A stretch of 64,000 nucleotides of DNA from Limnobacter olei (GTDB lineage Bacteria; Pseudomonadota; Gammaproteobacteria; Burkholderiales; Burkholderiaceae_B): the NCBI RefSeq assembly GCF_029087225.1, contig NZ_JARFJD010000009.1, positions 180,210 through 244,209 on the forward strand, written 5' to 3'. The position numbers and the translations under genes are program-made. This document shows positions 44,250 to 54,261 of this stretch, piece by piece. The notes under the pieces were generated by a model that worked only from the letters and a program-made list of their open reading frames with translations, ran no database searches and had not been told where the DNA came from. Position 1 is the first letter of the stretch. The number at the start of each line of letters is the position of its first letter.

Positions 44250-46025
44250 TCACGCCATCACTTTCTGTGCATGCTCATTGATGAACTGAAGCGAAGCCAG
44301 TTTGGCGTACAAACCTTGACGCGCCATCAAATCCCGGTGAGTACCCATCTCCACAATTTTGCCCTCATTCATCACCACAATTCGGTCGGCCGCCATGACG
44401 GTAGCCAAGCGGTGGGCAATGATCAGGGTGGTTCGGCCGTGGCGGCTTTTCTCGATTGCTTGCTGCACCAGTTGCTCGCTTTCTGCATCCAGGCTTGCGG
44501 TGGCTTCATCCAGCAAAAGCAGACCAGCGTCTCGCAGCACGGCGCGTGCAATAGACACCCGTTGGCGTTCCCCGCCACTCAGGCGCACCCCTTTTTCACC
44601 CACATTGGTATTCAAACCCTCGGGCATTCGGTGCACGAAATTGGTGGCCGCTGCGTCGGCCAGTGCCTTGTCAACTTCCTCGGCGGTGGCGTTGGGTTTG
44701 CTGTACCTTACGTTGTCTTGCAGGCTGCCTGAGAAAATGACTGCTTCCTGAGCCACATAGGCGCAATTGGCTCGCCACTGCTCCAGGTGCAGGCTTTCCA
44801 GTGCCTTGCCTTCAATTAAAATCTGCCCCTGGTTTACGTCGTACCAGCGCAGAAGCAGGCTGAACAAGGTGGATTTGCCTGCACCCGAGGGTCCCACAAC
44901 AGCAAGAGTTTCGCCGCGCTGAATACTCAAGTTGAAATCTTGAAGAATGAATTTTTCCGGCGCTGAAGGATAGGCAAAATCAACATGACTGAATTCGATC
45001 AAAAAGCCGCCCTGTTTCGCGGGTGGGGGAAGGCCATGTTTGTGAATGGTCGTGTCGAGATTGAGCAGCTCAACCAGGCGCTCGGCCGCACCTGCAGCAC
45101 GCTGAAATTCACCGAGTACCTCAGATAACGCAGCGAAACCCGCACCCACAAAGGCCGCGTACATCACAAACTGGGCCAGTTCACCCGCGCTCATTTCGCC
45201 GCTGGCCACTGCCTTTGCGCCCATCCACAACACCACCACCAGGCCTGCGAACGCAAGGCCGATCGCCACGAACAACAAAGCGGAACGGTTCACGGTGCGC
45301 CTGCGCGCGGTTTGGTAGGTTTGCTCACTGGAGGTGGTGAATTTTGAAGCCTCGGTGTGTTCCTGATTGAAGGCTTGTACGGTGGTAATCTGGTTCAAAA
45401 CCTCTTGTGCAATCGCGCTGCTGTCGGCCAGTTTGTCTTGGCTGGCCCGCGACAATTTGCGAACCCTGCGTGCCAATACCACCACCGGCACCATCACCAC
45501 AACAACCAACAACAGCACAGCACCTGAAAGCAAGGGGCTTGTGAGCAGCAGCATTACCAAGCCGCCCAGTGTTGTCAGGCTGTTGCGCAAAAAGAATGAC
45601 AGGCTGCTGCCAATCAGGGTTTGAATCAGCGTGGTGTCAGCGGTCAAGCGAGACAAAACTTCACCAACCTTTAAGGTTTCGAAAAACTCGGGGCGTTGCA
45701 CCAGCAAATGGCTGTACACACGGTTGCGTAAATCTGCAGAAATGCGTTCGCCCAGTGTGGTTACCAAGTAAAACCGCACCGCACTGGCCATGGCCAGCAC
45801 AAACACCAGCACCAGCAGGTATCCAAATGCACTGTTCAAACCCTCGGGGTTTTCACCTGCGAGAAAACCACTGTCGATCAGCCAGCGAAACATGACTGGC
45901 ATGGTCAACGACATGGCCGAGCCCAGCAGAAGGGCACCCAGGGCAGCAAACGCCCAGGCTTTGTGGGGGCTGACCAATGAGGCCAGGGTTGAACCCAGCG
46001 TTTGAAGTTTGTTGGTGTTGCTCAT
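44250..46025 (-). CDS. MsbA-like ABC exporter, permease fused to ATPase
   Basis: The protein has 591 residues. Six membrane helices occupy about 20-310 and the ATPase about 345-580, with Walker A GPSGAGKST, signature LSGGERQRV and Walker B LLLLDEATASLD. The layout is a homodimeric half exporter of the type annotated as MsbA-like or ABCB; the substrate cannot be read from the sequence. ATG at 46025 (MSNTNKLQTL) was chosen over an upstream start at 46067, which would overlap the AttH-like gene. Confidence 0.9.
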   Translation of the reverse strand: MSNTNKLQTLGSTLASLVSPHKAWAFAALGALLLGSAMSLTMPVMFRWLIDSGFLAGENPEGLNSAFGYLLVLVFVLAMASAVRFYLVTTLGERISADLRNRVYSHLLVQRPEFFETLKVGEVLSRLTADTTLIQTLIGSSLSFFLRNSLTTLGGLVMLLLTSPLLSGAVLLLVVVVMVPVVVLARRVRKLSRASQDKLADSSAIAQEVLNQITTVQAFNQEHTEASKFTTSSEQTYQTARRRTVNRSALLFVAIGLAFAGLVVVLWMGAKAVASGEMSAGELAQFVMYAAFVGAGFAALSEVLGEFQRAAGAAERLVELLNLDTTIHKHGLPPPAKQGGFLIEFSHVDFAYPSAPEKFILQDFNLSIQRGETLAVVGPSGAGKSTLFSLLLRWYDVNQGQILIEGKALESLHLEQWRANCAYVAQEAVIFSGSLQDNVRYSKPNATAEEVDKALADAAATNFVHRMPEGLNTNVGEKGVRLSGGERQRVSIARAVLRDAGLLLLDEATASLDAESEQLVQQAIEKSRHGRTTLIIAHRLATVMAADRIVVMNEGKIVEMGTHRDLMARQGLYAKLASLQFINEHAQKVMA

Positions 46026-46044
46026 GCGGTGAGTGGTAAGTGGC

Positions 46045-47154
46045 TCAAAGTTGCATGGGGCGATCATACCCTGTCATTTCAAGATAGCCGCGGCCCCAAG
46101 GTGAAGCACTGGTGCTTTTCACATGCACCGCGCCTTCCCAATACAGCGTGCCGGTGCTGGCGCGCGCGTCCAGTTCCTGATCATCGAACAAGGGGTTAAG
46201 TTCAAAGCGCTGATCGTCCAGCTTAAGGGTTTGAGACACCGGGTATTCAATGCCGGTTCGGCTTGACTTCCAGCGTTTCAACACCTCGAATTGAACCTGT
46301 TTGAAATTGCGCACTGTGCCGTCCGCCTGTCGAAGGACTGCATGGGTCCAGACAGGCGGTTTGGTGGTATCGCGATCGCGAATTTGAAATGCCATCAAGG
46401 CTTCGCCTTGGCTGCCATGCAAGCCCACCCAGTCCCAGCCTTGGGCGTTCGGGGCCAGCACCGTGCTTGACCATTCATGGTCCATCCAGAAGGTGCCTTG
46501 CACTGGCAATGTTTTGTTCTCCACGCGAACTGTGCCGCTGCTGCGCATGTGGGGTAGGGTGATGTAATAACTCGATTGCTCCGCTTTGGGCCCTTTTTGC
46601 GAGTAGCCACCCTGGCCTTGCATCCACGGTGTTTGTGTTTGTTCCATGCGCAAGTCGATAGTCAATTGCGGGGTGTTAATTTTGCATTGCCACTGCTCGC
46701 CTTGCGCAGTTTGTAATTGCCAACCTGGCATTTGGATGTTCAACACCTGTTGGTTTGTGCGTTGAATCAAGGCCCCACCGCTGCCCGCACGGCGAATAAT
46801 TTGATCGTGCTTCAACTTGCCTGCCGAAGGCATGGCCACAGCAGCGTGGGCGAACAACAATTGTTTGGGTGAAAAGGCGCTGGGGTTCAGCACATTCACA
46901 TGGGGCGCAGACCGAAAAAATGTAATTTGCACACCCAAAGGTTCGCTCAATTCAGGGCTTTCAAACCAGCCTGTGAAGTACCACCACTCGGTTCGGAACG
47001 CAGGATGTGCGCCATGGTCACGGGGCAGGGTGGGCGGTATGTTTACATTGGGTTGGGCATACACCCGCTGCAAGCCTCGTTCGGTCAACGCAAAGCCCAT
47101 ATGTGCGAATAGTGGCATGCCCATGCCGGCTTTCAACAAATCCCGCCGCTTCAT
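46045..47154 (-). CDS. AttH-like exported lipocalin-type hydrolase (CrtC/AttH family)
   Basis: The protein has 369 residues and starts MKRRDLLKAGMGMPL, a twin-arginine signal. The body has HPAFRTEWWYFTGWFESPE and TFWMDHEWSSTVL with QGWDWVGLHGSQGEALMAFQIR, the hallmarks of the AttH/CrtC family, whose members include carotenoid hydratases and the AttH component of AttEFGH transport loci. Its ATG overlaps the stop of the permease (ATGA), so the three ABC-locus genes are coupled. The biochemical activity is unknown. Confidence 0.85.
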   Translation of the reverse strand: MKRRDLLKAGMGMPLFAHMGFALTERGLQRVYAQPNVNIPPTLPRDHGAHPAFRTEWWYFTGWFESPELSEPLGVQITFFRSAPHVNVLNPSAFSPKQLLFAHAAVAMPSAGKLKHDQIIRRAGSGGALIQRTNQQVLNIQMPGWQLQTAQGEQWQCKINTPQLTIDLRMEQTQTPWMQGQGGYSQKGPKAEQSSYYITLPHMRSSGTVRVENKTLPVQGTFWMDHEWSSTVLAPNAQGWDWVGLHGSQGEALMAFQIRDRDTTKPPVWTHAVLRQADGTVRNFKQVQFEVLKRWKSSRTGIEYPVSQTLKLDDQRFELNPLFDDQELDARASTGTLYWEGAVHVKSTSASPWGRGYLEMTGYDRPMQL

Positions 47155-49709
47155 GCCCAGTCCTCTTTCAATTGCTCGACCAAGCGAGTACCCAGTTTGT
47201 TGCGCAGAGCCAGCGTCACGGTGGCGCTGCTCATGGCAATCAACACTAACACCATGGCGCCCAGGTCGTACCAGGGTGTGAACCATTCCATGGTCCAGTG
47301 AAAAGATTGCGGGTTCACCACAAAAATTAAAATGGCAGCAAATGCCAAACCAATCATCAAACCCACCAAAGCGGCTAGGGCTGATGCAATTAGGGCTTCA
47401 CGTGCAATCAGTTTCAAGATCCAGTTTGGGCTGGCCCCTATGGCGCCCAGCAAGGCGAATTCGCGCTTGCGTTGCAGGGCCATGGCCGAAAACGTGGTGC
47501 CCACGCCAAACAGGCCAATCACCACAGCCGCAATTTCCAGCAAGTAGGTGACGGCAAAGCTTCGATCGAAAATATCCAGGCTTAATTGTCGAATTTCACC
47601 CGGCTCTGCAAAGTCTATTTTTCGCGCAACCGCTGTGGTGCTGGCAGCCTGTTCAATGCGTGCCACCATCTCTTTCACAGTGACATTCTCTTGTGGCCAA
47701 ACAGCACCTTGTGTGTCTTTGAATTGCACACCAAATTGCTTGAGCAGTTCCGCTTTGGGCAGCACAATTGCGCCGTGTTGGCGGGTGTAGTCGCGCCACA
47801 CGCCCATCACTGTGGTGGGTACAAGCACGCCTTGGTCCAGTTGCAGTTCAAGTGTGCTACCGGCTTGCAGGCCATACAAATCGGTCATGGGTTCACTGAC
47901 CCACACTGGCAATGTGCCTGCTTTGGGCTCATCGATTGTATTGCCGGTCATGGGTAGGCGCTGTGCAGCAGCCTGAACTGAAATTGGCCGGGCAATCAGT
48001 TCAATCGCAGGCCTTTTCGGGTCGAGTACGATCGATTGCTGTCCCCAAAATTCAACCAAATCTACACCTGGTAGTTCAGCCAGTTTTTGTTGAAATGAAT
48101 CTGGAAAAACAGGGATGCTTGTGCTGTTCAGTTTCACATACAAGGGGGCGGGTAACACTTGGGTAAGCCAGTTGTCCAGCGAATGGCGAAAGCTGTAAAT
48201 CATCACATGCATGGCCACAACCAGCGCAAAACTGGCGACCACGCCTGACAAACCCACAGCCAGTAAATTCGGAGTACTGGCCAAGCGCGATTTTGCGAGA
48301 TCTGCCATTTGAGCCAGCTGCGCGGGCGGGCGTATCAGGCCGCGTACCACCAAGCCAATCATTGCGATGCCGCCGAACAAACCAAAAGCCACTGCCATGT
48401 AACCGCCCACCGGAATATTTCCGTAAGGGGGAATAAACAAGCAGGCAGCGGCTACCCCGCAAAGCAGCAGGCCAACCCAGTGCGCCTTGTTGGCAAACTG
48501 CAGGCCGGCCTCTTCGGTGCCTGCACGCAGGCGTTGGTGCAAAGCCATTTGACCAGTTTGCAAGGCAGGCGACAAACCACCCAGCAAGGTGGCCATTACA
48601 CCAAAGCCGGCAAAAAGCAAGGTATCCAAAGGGGGCAAAGCCACTGTGCTTTGCGTGGTTTGAAAATAACCTGCACCCAAGTCAACACCCAAATAACGAA
48701 CCACGGCCAGGGACAAACCCCAGCCCAAGGCCACGCCCAGCACTCCACCCACCACACCGCAACACATCGATTCAAACAACACCTGCATGCGCAGTGCGCC
48801 TGCCCGCGCACCCAAGGCCGCCAGCAGTGCCCACTGCCGTGACCGTTGTGCCACTGCCAGCATTTGCGTAGAGAAGGTTAAAAAGCCACCCGTCAGCAAT
48901 GCAACCATGGCCAGAATGGACAGGTTGGCGCGATAGGCCTGCGAGACACTGGCTCCTCGTGTGCCTTGTTCACTCGGCGTTTCAAGGCGGCCCAACTCTG
49001 AAAACTCATCGCCATATTGCCGTTGAAAACTGGCCGGGGTCACGCCTTCTTGAAGTTTTAAATCGATGCGGGAAATTTGCCCCAAGGTGCCCAAGCGCCA
49101 TTGCACCGCTGCTATATCTGCTACGGCAAGCAGCTGCCCGCTACCGGCTGCGGGTACCGTGCCCGCAGCCTGCCATTCCTGGCTTGAGTTGTTGTGAAGT
49201 GTGGTCAGTGTGTTTTGTTCACTGGGCAGTTGTTCTTTCAGAGCTGGGCTTACAAAAACATAAGTGGAGCTCAGCAAAGGGATCTCGCCTTGTTGTGCGG
49301 TGTCGTTTGTTTCATCACTGCTTTGCCCAATCAAGTTGGGCGTGACCGCCGCAGCGGTGAACACATCCAACCCTAGCCAGCGCACCGGTTTGTCAAAACC
49401 CTGCATGGGTACGAGGATATCGATGACTGGTGATGCCACTGCCACCTCGGGCAAGGCGGCAAGTTGTTCAAGAATTGTTTCAGGCAGTAGAGAACTGTGC
49501 GGCAACAACTGCAAATCAGCTTGTCCCGAGAATTGCCTCACGCCGTTGTTGAACTGATCCAGCGCCTGCTTGTGAATAAGGTGCACGGCAAACCCAAGCC
49601 CCACACCCACTGCAATTGAAATGGTAGCGATCAGCCACTTCACCGGTTGATCACGCAAGGCGCCAGCAAACAGTTGCAGCTTTAAAGCCAGGCTTGGTGA
49701 TAACGCCAT
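47151..49709 (-). CDS. ABC transporter permease, FtsX/MacB type
   Basis: The protein has 852 residues. It has a first helix near residue 24, a periplasmic region, and two FtsX-type blocks of helices (about 265-420 and 725-840) with further helices in between. This reads as a duplicated or fused permease, compared with separate AttF and AttG subunits. It is encoded three bases after the ATPase and overlaps the AttH-like gene. MacB-type systems act mechanically on periplasmic or outer-membrane cargo rather than classic transport. Confidence 0.85.
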   Translation of the reverse strand: MALSPSLALKLQLFAGALRDQPVKWLIATISIAVGVGLGFAVHLIHKQALDQFNNGVRQFSGQADLQLLPHSSLLPETILEQLAALPEVAVASPVIDILVPMQGFDKPVRWLGLDVFTAAAVTPNLIGQSSDETNDTAQQGEIPLLSSTYVFVSPALKEQLPSEQNTLTTLHNNSSQEWQAAGTVPAAGSGQLLAVADIAAVQWRLGTLGQISRIDLKLQEGVTPASFQRQYGDEFSELGRLETPSEQGTRGASVSQAYRANLSILAMVALLTGGFLTFSTQMLAVAQRSRQWALLAALGARAGALRMQVLFESMCCGVVGGVLGVALGWGLSLAVVRYLGVDLGAGYFQTTQSTVALPPLDTLLFAGFGVMATLLGGLSPALQTGQMALHQRLRAGTEEAGLQFANKAHWVGLLLCGVAAACLFIPPYGNIPVGGYMAVAFGLFGGIAMIGLVVRGLIRPPAQLAQMADLAKSRLASTPNLLAVGLSGVVASFALVVAMHVMIYSFRHSLDNWLTQVLPAPLYVKLNSTSIPVFPDSFQQKLAELPGVDLVEFWGQQSIVLDPKRPAIELIARPISVQAAAQRLPMTGNTIDEPKAGTLPVWVSEPMTDLYGLQAGSTLELQLDQGVLVPTTVMGVWRDYTRQHGAIVLPKAELLKQFGVQFKDTQGAVWPQENVTVKEMVARIEQAASTTAVARKIDFAEPGEIRQLSLDIFDRSFAVTYLLEIAAVVIGLFGVGTTFSAMALQRKREFALLGAIGASPNWILKLIAREALIASALAALVGLMIGLAFAAILIFVVNPQSFHWTMEWFTPWYDLGAMVLVLIAMSSATVTLALRNKLGTRLVEQLKEDWA

Positions 49710-49712
49710 GGT

Positions 49713-50447
49713 TCAGGCCTTGGTGGCTGCATGGGCAGCCAAATTTTCAGCCGTGCTTAATTCAGCCGTATAGTGCCCGGCCAAATGGTGGTCTGCCAAA
49801 TTCAGGCGATGATTCAAATGACTGGCAGCTTTGACGGAATGGGTCACCATGACCAAGGCGCATCCCTGTGCTGAACATGCGTCAAGCAACACTTGCAGCA
49901 CTCGCTCGGCATTGTCTTCGTCCAGGTTACCTGTGGGTTCATCTGCAAGAATCAATGGCGGATTTAATGCAAGGGCGCGCGCAATCGCCACACGTTGTTG
50001 TTCGCCACCTGACATTTCGCGTGGGTAGCTACCCGCCTTGTGCGCCATGCCCACTTGCGTCAGCAGCTGTATGCAACGTGAATGGTCTGGTTGTTCACCC
50101 GCCAGCAAAAACGGCAGTTCAACGTTTTGTTGTGCGGTTAAGTGCGGCATCAGGTAATAAGCCTGAAACACCAGCCCCACGTGCCGAAGCCGCTTGGCTG
50201 CAATTTGATTGGTATTCAAGGTGTGAATTGCAGTGCCTGCCCAATACACCTCGCCAGTGTCGGGCTTGTCCAGCCCGGCCATTAAATGAAGCAGGGTCGA
50301 TTTACCTGATCCCGATTCACCGATCACGGCAAGAGACTGCCCCTGTTGCAATTGAAGACTAACGTCGGTGAATAGCTTAACGCCACCGAGGGTTTTTGAA
50401 ACCCCCGCCAAAGCGAGGGTTGTTGAACTTGTGAGCTGTTGGTTCAC
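49713..50447 (-). CDS. ABC transporter ATP-binding protein, LolD/MacB-AttE type
   Basis: The ATPase has 244 residues, with Walker [11 protein letters not shown]-loop [17 protein letters not shown], signature [15 protein letters not shown] and Walker [14 protein letters not shown]. This subfamily pairs with FtsX-like permeases such as the one encoded immediately downstream. It opens the three-gene AttEFGH-like unit. Confidence 0.92.
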   Translation of the reverse strand: MNQQLTSSTTLALAGVSKTLGGVKLFTDVSLQLQQGQSLAVIGESGSGKSTLLHLMAGLDKPDTGEVYWAGTAIHTLNTNQIAAKRLRHVGLVFQAYYLMPHLTAQQNVELPFLLAGEQPDHSRCIQLLTQVGMAHKAGSYPREMSGGEQQRVAIARALALNPPLILADEPTGNLDEDNAERVLQVLLDACSAQGCALVMVTHSVKAASHLNHRLNLADHHLAGHYTAELSTAENLAAHAATKA

Positions 50448-50490
50448 CCGAATTACCGCCTTGTGGTGAAACGTTTAAGGAATCGATTCC

Positions 50491-51276
50491 TTATTCTGCC
50501 ATGCCGCCTACCACTGTGCTGTAGCCTGCATCCACATAGGTAATTTCGGCAGTAATGCCACGTGCCAAATCGGAAAGCATGAATGCGGCAGTGTTACCCA
50601 CATCGTCAATCGTCACGTTTCGGCGCAGGGGTGCTGCCTCTTCCACGGCGTGCAAAATTTTGCTGAAACCTTTAATGCCCGCGGCAGCCAGGGTTTTGAT
50701 TGGACCTGCTGAAATACCGTTGACTCGAATACCTTTTGGACCCAGTGATTCAGCCAGGTAGCGAACCGATGCTTCCAACGATGCCTTGGCCAAGCCCATG
50801 GTGTTGTAGTTGGGCACCATGCGAACAGAGCCCAGATAGCTGAGTGTGAGCAAAGCGCCTTCGCGGCCCTGCATCATGGGGTAAGCGGCTTTGGCCAGTG
50901 CCGGGAAACTGTAGGCTGAAATGTCGTGCGCAATGCGGAATGCTTCGCGTGAAATGCCTTCCAGAAAGTCACCAGCAATGGCTTCGCGCGGGGCAAAGCC
51001 AATGGCATGCACCAAACCGTCCAAACCATCCCAGTGCTTGGCCAGTTCTGTGAACAGGTTTTCAATTTGGGCATCCTCGGCCACATCCAGTGGAAACACC
51101 AGCTTGGAGTTGAACTCGGCTGCCATGTCAGTAACACGGTCAATGAAACGCTCGGTTTGGTAAGTGAAGGCCAGTTCAGCGCCCTGCGCGTGGCAGGCCT
51201 TGGCAATACCGTAAGCAATTGAACGGTTTGACAAAAGGCCTGTGATAAGAATTTTTTTACCGGCTAGGAATCCCAA
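50491..51276 (-). CDS. fabI: Enoyl-[acyl-carrier-protein] reductase (NADH) FabI
   Basis: The 261-residue enzyme reduces enoyl-ACP in the last step of each fatty acid elongation cycle. It has the N-terminal nucleotide motif [19 protein letters not shown] and the catalytic Tyr157-x6-Lys164 pair in [11 protein letters not shown]. The length matches E. coli FabI (262). FabI of this type is the target of triclosan. It has its own promoter region at 51326-51345. Confidence 0.96.
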   Translation of the reverse strand: MGFLAGKKILITGLLSNRSIAYGIAKACHAQGAELAFTYQTERFIDRVTDMAAEFNSKLVFPLDVAEDAQIENLFTELAKHWDGLDGLVHAIGFAPREAIAGDFLEGISREAFRIAHDISAYSFPALAKAAYPMMQGREGALLTLSYLGSVRMVPNYNTMGLAKASLEASVRYLAESLGPKGIRVNGISAGPIKTLAAAGIKGFSKILHAVEEAAPLRRNVTIDDVGNTAAFMLSDLARGITAEITYVDAGYSTVVGGMAE

Positions 51277-51325
51277 TTTGTATTGCTCCTGAGAATGAGT
51301 TGTGAGTTTTCACTTAGTGCCTATT

Positions 51326-51345
51326 ATTTAGGGCCTATTATAGGC
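51326..51345 (-). promoter_or_regulatory. Likely fabI promoter region with repeated -10-like sequences
   Basis: On the minus strand TATAAT occupies 51342-51337 within the near-palindrome GCCTATAATAGGC, and a similar CCTAAATAATAGG sequence follows directly. A clear -35 is not seen, so the assignment is tentative. Confidence 0.4.
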
Positions 51346-51365
51346 AATTCACAGGGCATTCGACT

Positions 51366-52505
51366 TCAGGGGCGGTTAGACAAAGGCTTGGGGTTGGCTG
51401 ACAGCTTCTTGGGCGCAGTGCTCGTCAACCCGATCGGGGCCAGGTAGCCCTGAAACTGTTCAGCACAATTTTCCCAGGTAAAAGTGCTGGCGTGCTTCAA
51501 CGGCACATCACGTTCAATTTTCAATGCGGCCATGGCAGCGGTTTTCAAGTTCCAGCCCAGCACGCCTGCGCCGGAATTGCCAACCACATCCAGCGGCCCG
51601 TTCACGGGGAATGCTGCCACGGGGCAGCCACTGGCCATGGCTTCAAGCAACACCAATCCAAAGGTGTCAGTCATGCTTGGGAACACGAAAACATCTGCAC
51701 GTTTGTACAATTCGGAAAGCGCTGCGTGGTTAAGCATCCCGAACCATTTGGCCTCTGGGTATTGTTTCTCGAGCGCCTTGCGGGCTGGGCCATCGCCAGC
51801 AATCCATTTTTCGCCAGGCAGTTCAAGGCTTAAGAAGGCGTCCAGATTCTTTTCCACGGCCACACGGCCTGCGTACAGAAACACCGGTTTCTCAATGCTA
51901 CAGGCATTCAAGCGGTGCAACAGTTCAACCTGTTGGGCATCGTTGGTTGGCAGGTCGCGGGGGCTGTAACTCATGTGCTTGCTGGCCGTCGATTGCTCCG
52001 GATTGAAGCGTTTCAAGTCAACACCCCGTTGCCACAATACGCAATTGTTCAAGCCACGGCCTTGCAATGTTTTGATGACCGACAAGGTTGGCACCATCAC
52101 TGCACGGGATGGTTTGTGAAACCAGCGCAGCAGCGCGGCAGTAAAGCGAATCGGAATGCCCGACCGCGCTTTGACATACTCGGGAAACTGGGTGTGGTAA
52201 GCCGTTGTAAACGGCAAATTTCGACCATGCGCTACCAGTCGCATGGCCAAGCCAATTGGCCCTTCGGTCACAATGTGCACAGCCTGGGGTTTGAATCGGT
52301 CCAGCTCGTTGCGCAGGCGTGTGAAAGGCCACAATGCCAGTCGAATTTCAGGGTAGGTTGGGCAGGGAATGGTTTTAAACAAGCCCGGATGAATTACCCG
52401 TACCTCGTGGCCTTGCGCGGTCAGTTGTGCTACCACCTGGCTAAGCGTTTGCACCACACCGTTGACTTGCGGTGCCCAGGCGTCGGTTGCAATCAGAATT
52501 CGCAT
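51366..52505 (-). CDS. Glycosyltransferase, GT4 family
   Basis: The protein has 379 residues with a GT-B layout. The N-terminal half has ILIATDAWAPQVNGVVQTL and HTQFPEYV; the C-terminal half has VFLYAGRVAVEKNLDAFL, IAGDGPARKALE and the donor-binding ADVFVFPSMTDTFGLVLLEAMASGCPV with the EX7E-type signature. It resembles mannosyl- or glucosyltransferases that act on lipid acceptors. The gene overlaps nothing and follows the LpxH-like gene by six bases, suggesting joint function in envelope lipids or glycolipids. Confidence 0.88.
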   Translation of the reverse strand: MRILIATDAWAPQVNGVVQTLSQVVAQLTAQGHEVRVIHPGLFKTIPCPTYPEIRLALWPFTRLRNELDRFKPQAVHIVTEGPIGLAMRLVAHGRNLPFTTAYHTQFPEYVKARSGIPIRFTAALLRWFHKPSRAVMVPTLSVIKTLQGRGLNNCVLWQRGVDLKRFNPEQSTASKHMSYSPRDLPTNDAQQVELLHRLNACSIEKPVFLYAGRVAVEKNLDAFLSLELPGEKWIAGDGPARKALEKQYPEAKWFGMLNHAALSELYKRADVFVFPSMTDTFGLVLLEAMASGCPVAAFPVNGPLDVVGNSGAGVLGWNLKTAAMAALKIERDVPLKHASTFTWENCAEQFQGYLAPIGLTSTAPKKLSANPKPLSNRP

Positions 52506-52511
52506 GGTGGT

Positions 52512-53462
52512 TTACTCCGCTACCGAGTGCGCAAGCGCTTTTTGTTTGCGAACCGGCAGGTCACGGTGTGGCCAGTGAACAATGTCCAGTTTTCCGCAGG
52601 GATGCTCAACCAGCGCGGTCAGGCTTTCAACCCAATCGCCGTCGTTGCAGTAAAGCAAGCCGTCCACTTCTTTAATCTCGGCTTTGTGAATGTGGCCACA
52701 CACCACACCGTCGTAGCCGCGGTGCTTGGCCTCGTGAATTAGCGCGTGTTCAAACTCAAGAATGAAGTTCACGGCATTTTTAACTTGCTGTTTCAAAAAC
52801 TGCGACAGTGACCAATACGGGTAGCCCAGCTTGATTCGAATATTGTTCAACACCCGGTTCAAAGTCAGCGCAAAGTTGTACAGCGTGTCGCCCAGGTAGG
52901 CCAGCCATTTGGCATAGCGCACCACCTGGTCAAACTCATCACCGTGCACCACCCACAGGCGTTTGCCGTCTGCGGTCACGTGAACAGCGTTTTCCATAAT
53001 AGGAATGTCGCCGAAGGTCATGCCGGCAAACTGGCGCGCAGCCTCGTCGTGGTTGCCGGGAATAAATACCACCTGTGTACCCTTGCGCGCCTTGCGCAAA
53101 ACCTTTTGAATGACATCGTTGTGGCTTTGTGGCCAAAACCAGCTTTTTCGCAGCTGCCAGCCATCAATAATGTCGCCCACTAGGTAAAGCGTGTCGCTTT
53201 CATTGTGTTTCAGGAAGTGGAGCAGGGCGTCTGCCTGGCAACCAGGCGTACCCAGGTGAATGTCTGAAATCCAGATGGTGCGGTATTTGTTCGACCCCTG
53301 ATCGTCGGCGGCAGGGTCAGCTTCAGGATGGTATTGCTGACCAGTTGGCTCAGCGTGTGGTTCGGTGGTCGCTTTCGCAAACAGTTGTTCGGCAAGTTGC
53401 TGCTTGAAATTCAACTGGTTCGAGCGCATTTTTAATGTCCATGTTCTTGTCATGGCACCCAT
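52512..53462 (-). CDS. LpxH-like metallophosphoesterase
   Basis: The protein has up to 316 residues. After a hydrophilic N-terminal segment of about 60 residues, the calcineurin-like metal motifs appear in order: WISDIHLGT, GDIIDGWQLRKSWFW, PGNHDE, VVHGDEFD and CGHIHKAEI. This matches the UDP-2,3-diacylglucosamine diphosphatase-like family often next to GT4 glycosyltransferases. The start is uncertain: ATG at 53462, 53453 or 53429, none with a clear binding site. It is coupled to the downstream glycosyltransferase. Confidence 0.85.
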   Translation of the reverse strand: MGAMTRTWTLKMRSNQLNFKQQLAEQLFAKATTEPHAEPTGQQYHPEADPAADDQGSNKYRTIWISDIHLGTPGCQADALLHFLKHNESDTLYLVGDIIDGWQLRKSWFWPQSHNDVIQKVLRKARKGTQVVFIPGNHDEAARQFAGMTFGDIPIMENAVHVTADGKRLWVVHGDEFDQVVRYAKWLAYLGDTLYNFALTLNRVLNNIRIKLGYPYWSLSQFLKQQVKNAVNFILEFEHALIHEAKHRGYDGVVCGHIHKAEIKEVDGLLYCNDGDWVESLTALVEHPCGKLDIVHWPHRDLPVRKQKALAHSVAE

Positions 53463-53550
53463 TAAACGCGCTCGATTTGACTACCTTGTGACGGTTGTAT
53501 GACTCTTTTTTGACAAAAAAGCCGCCATCTCTTGGATTTTGTGACTCGTT

Positions 53551-53820
53551 TTATTTGGCTTCGAGGCTTTTCGGCAGCCACCAGGTAAAGCCGTAAAGCA
53601 GGGTTTTTGACACCACTTCCATGGTTGGCAGGTTTTTGCCGCGCAGTCGAAGGAATGCAATTGGCAGTTCCAAGGTGTGTGCAACCAGTAACAAGGCGGC
53701 CAAAACCAACAGAAAAGGCATCACCAAGCTAATCAACAGATAGGCTGGGACCACAATCCAGAAGCCGTTCATGACTTTGCGCATGGATTCAAACGATTGG
53801 GGGTTGACTTTAATGGCCAT
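53551..53820 (-). CDS. DUF1145-like small membrane protein
   Basis: The protein has 89 residues with two membrane segments (WIVVPAYLLISLVMPFLLVL and LLLVAHTLELPIAFL) and the ending KTLLYGFTWWLPKSLE, similar in plan to DUF1145 (YhhL) proteins. The function is unknown. ATG at 53820 (MAIKVNPQSFESMR) is preferred; a longer frame to 53922 would run towards the tRNA-Val promoter. Confidence 0.7.
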   Translation of the reverse strand: MAIKVNPQSFESMRKVMNGFWIVVPAYLLISLVMPFLLVLAALLLVAHTLELPIAFLRLRGKNLPTMEVVSKTLLYGFTWWLPKSLEAK

Positions 53821-53904
53821 CTGTTTTCCTTGTCGATGATGGAGATTTGAAAAATTGAATATGACAATAGTTCTTGTCAGAAATCTTGTCAAGCGTGTTT
53901 GGAC

Positions 53905-53933
53905 TTGCCCCCGTGGGCTCACTGGTGTATATT
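53905..53933 (+). promoter_or_regulatory. Promoter of tRNA-Val
   Basis: TTGCCC (53905-53910) and TATATT (53928-53933) are spaced by 17 bases. Transcription should start near 53940, a few bases before the tRNA. Confidence 0.6.
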
Positions 53934-53947
53934 TCGCACTCTTCTTT

Positions 53948-54024
<77 letters not shown>

Positions 54025-54126
54025 ACACTCCCCTTTCAAAACTAATTCACCAAGATTTTTTTTCCGTTGCACAATGGTCGTATCAGGGTTCGCGTTCGCG
54101 ACCTGAAACCTTCAGGAGTGTCGACC

Positions 54127-54255
54127 ATGGGTCATGAACAGAAAAGCAACAAAATGGACAAAAAGAAGGCTTTGAGCACGCCGAAGGAAAAGAAGGCTGC
54201 CAAGAAAGTGAAAAAAGACATCAAGGAGGGCATTCACAAACCCAAGATTGTGTGA
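54127..54255 (+). CDS. 42-residue Lys-rich protein
   Basis: The protein starts MGHEQKSNKMDKKKAL and is about one-third lysine, with TPKEKKAAKKVKKDIKEG in the middle. AGGAG about nine bases upstream of the ATG, and a hairpin with T-run just downstream (54262-54290), support a real small gene. It has no membrane segment or known domain; nucleic-acid binding or ribosome association is only a guess from its charge. An in-frame ATG at 54067 would add 20 residues without support. Confidence 0.65.
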   Translation: MGHEQKSNKMDKKKALSTPKEKKAAKKVKKDIKEGIHKPKIV

Positions 54256-54261
54256 TTGAAC

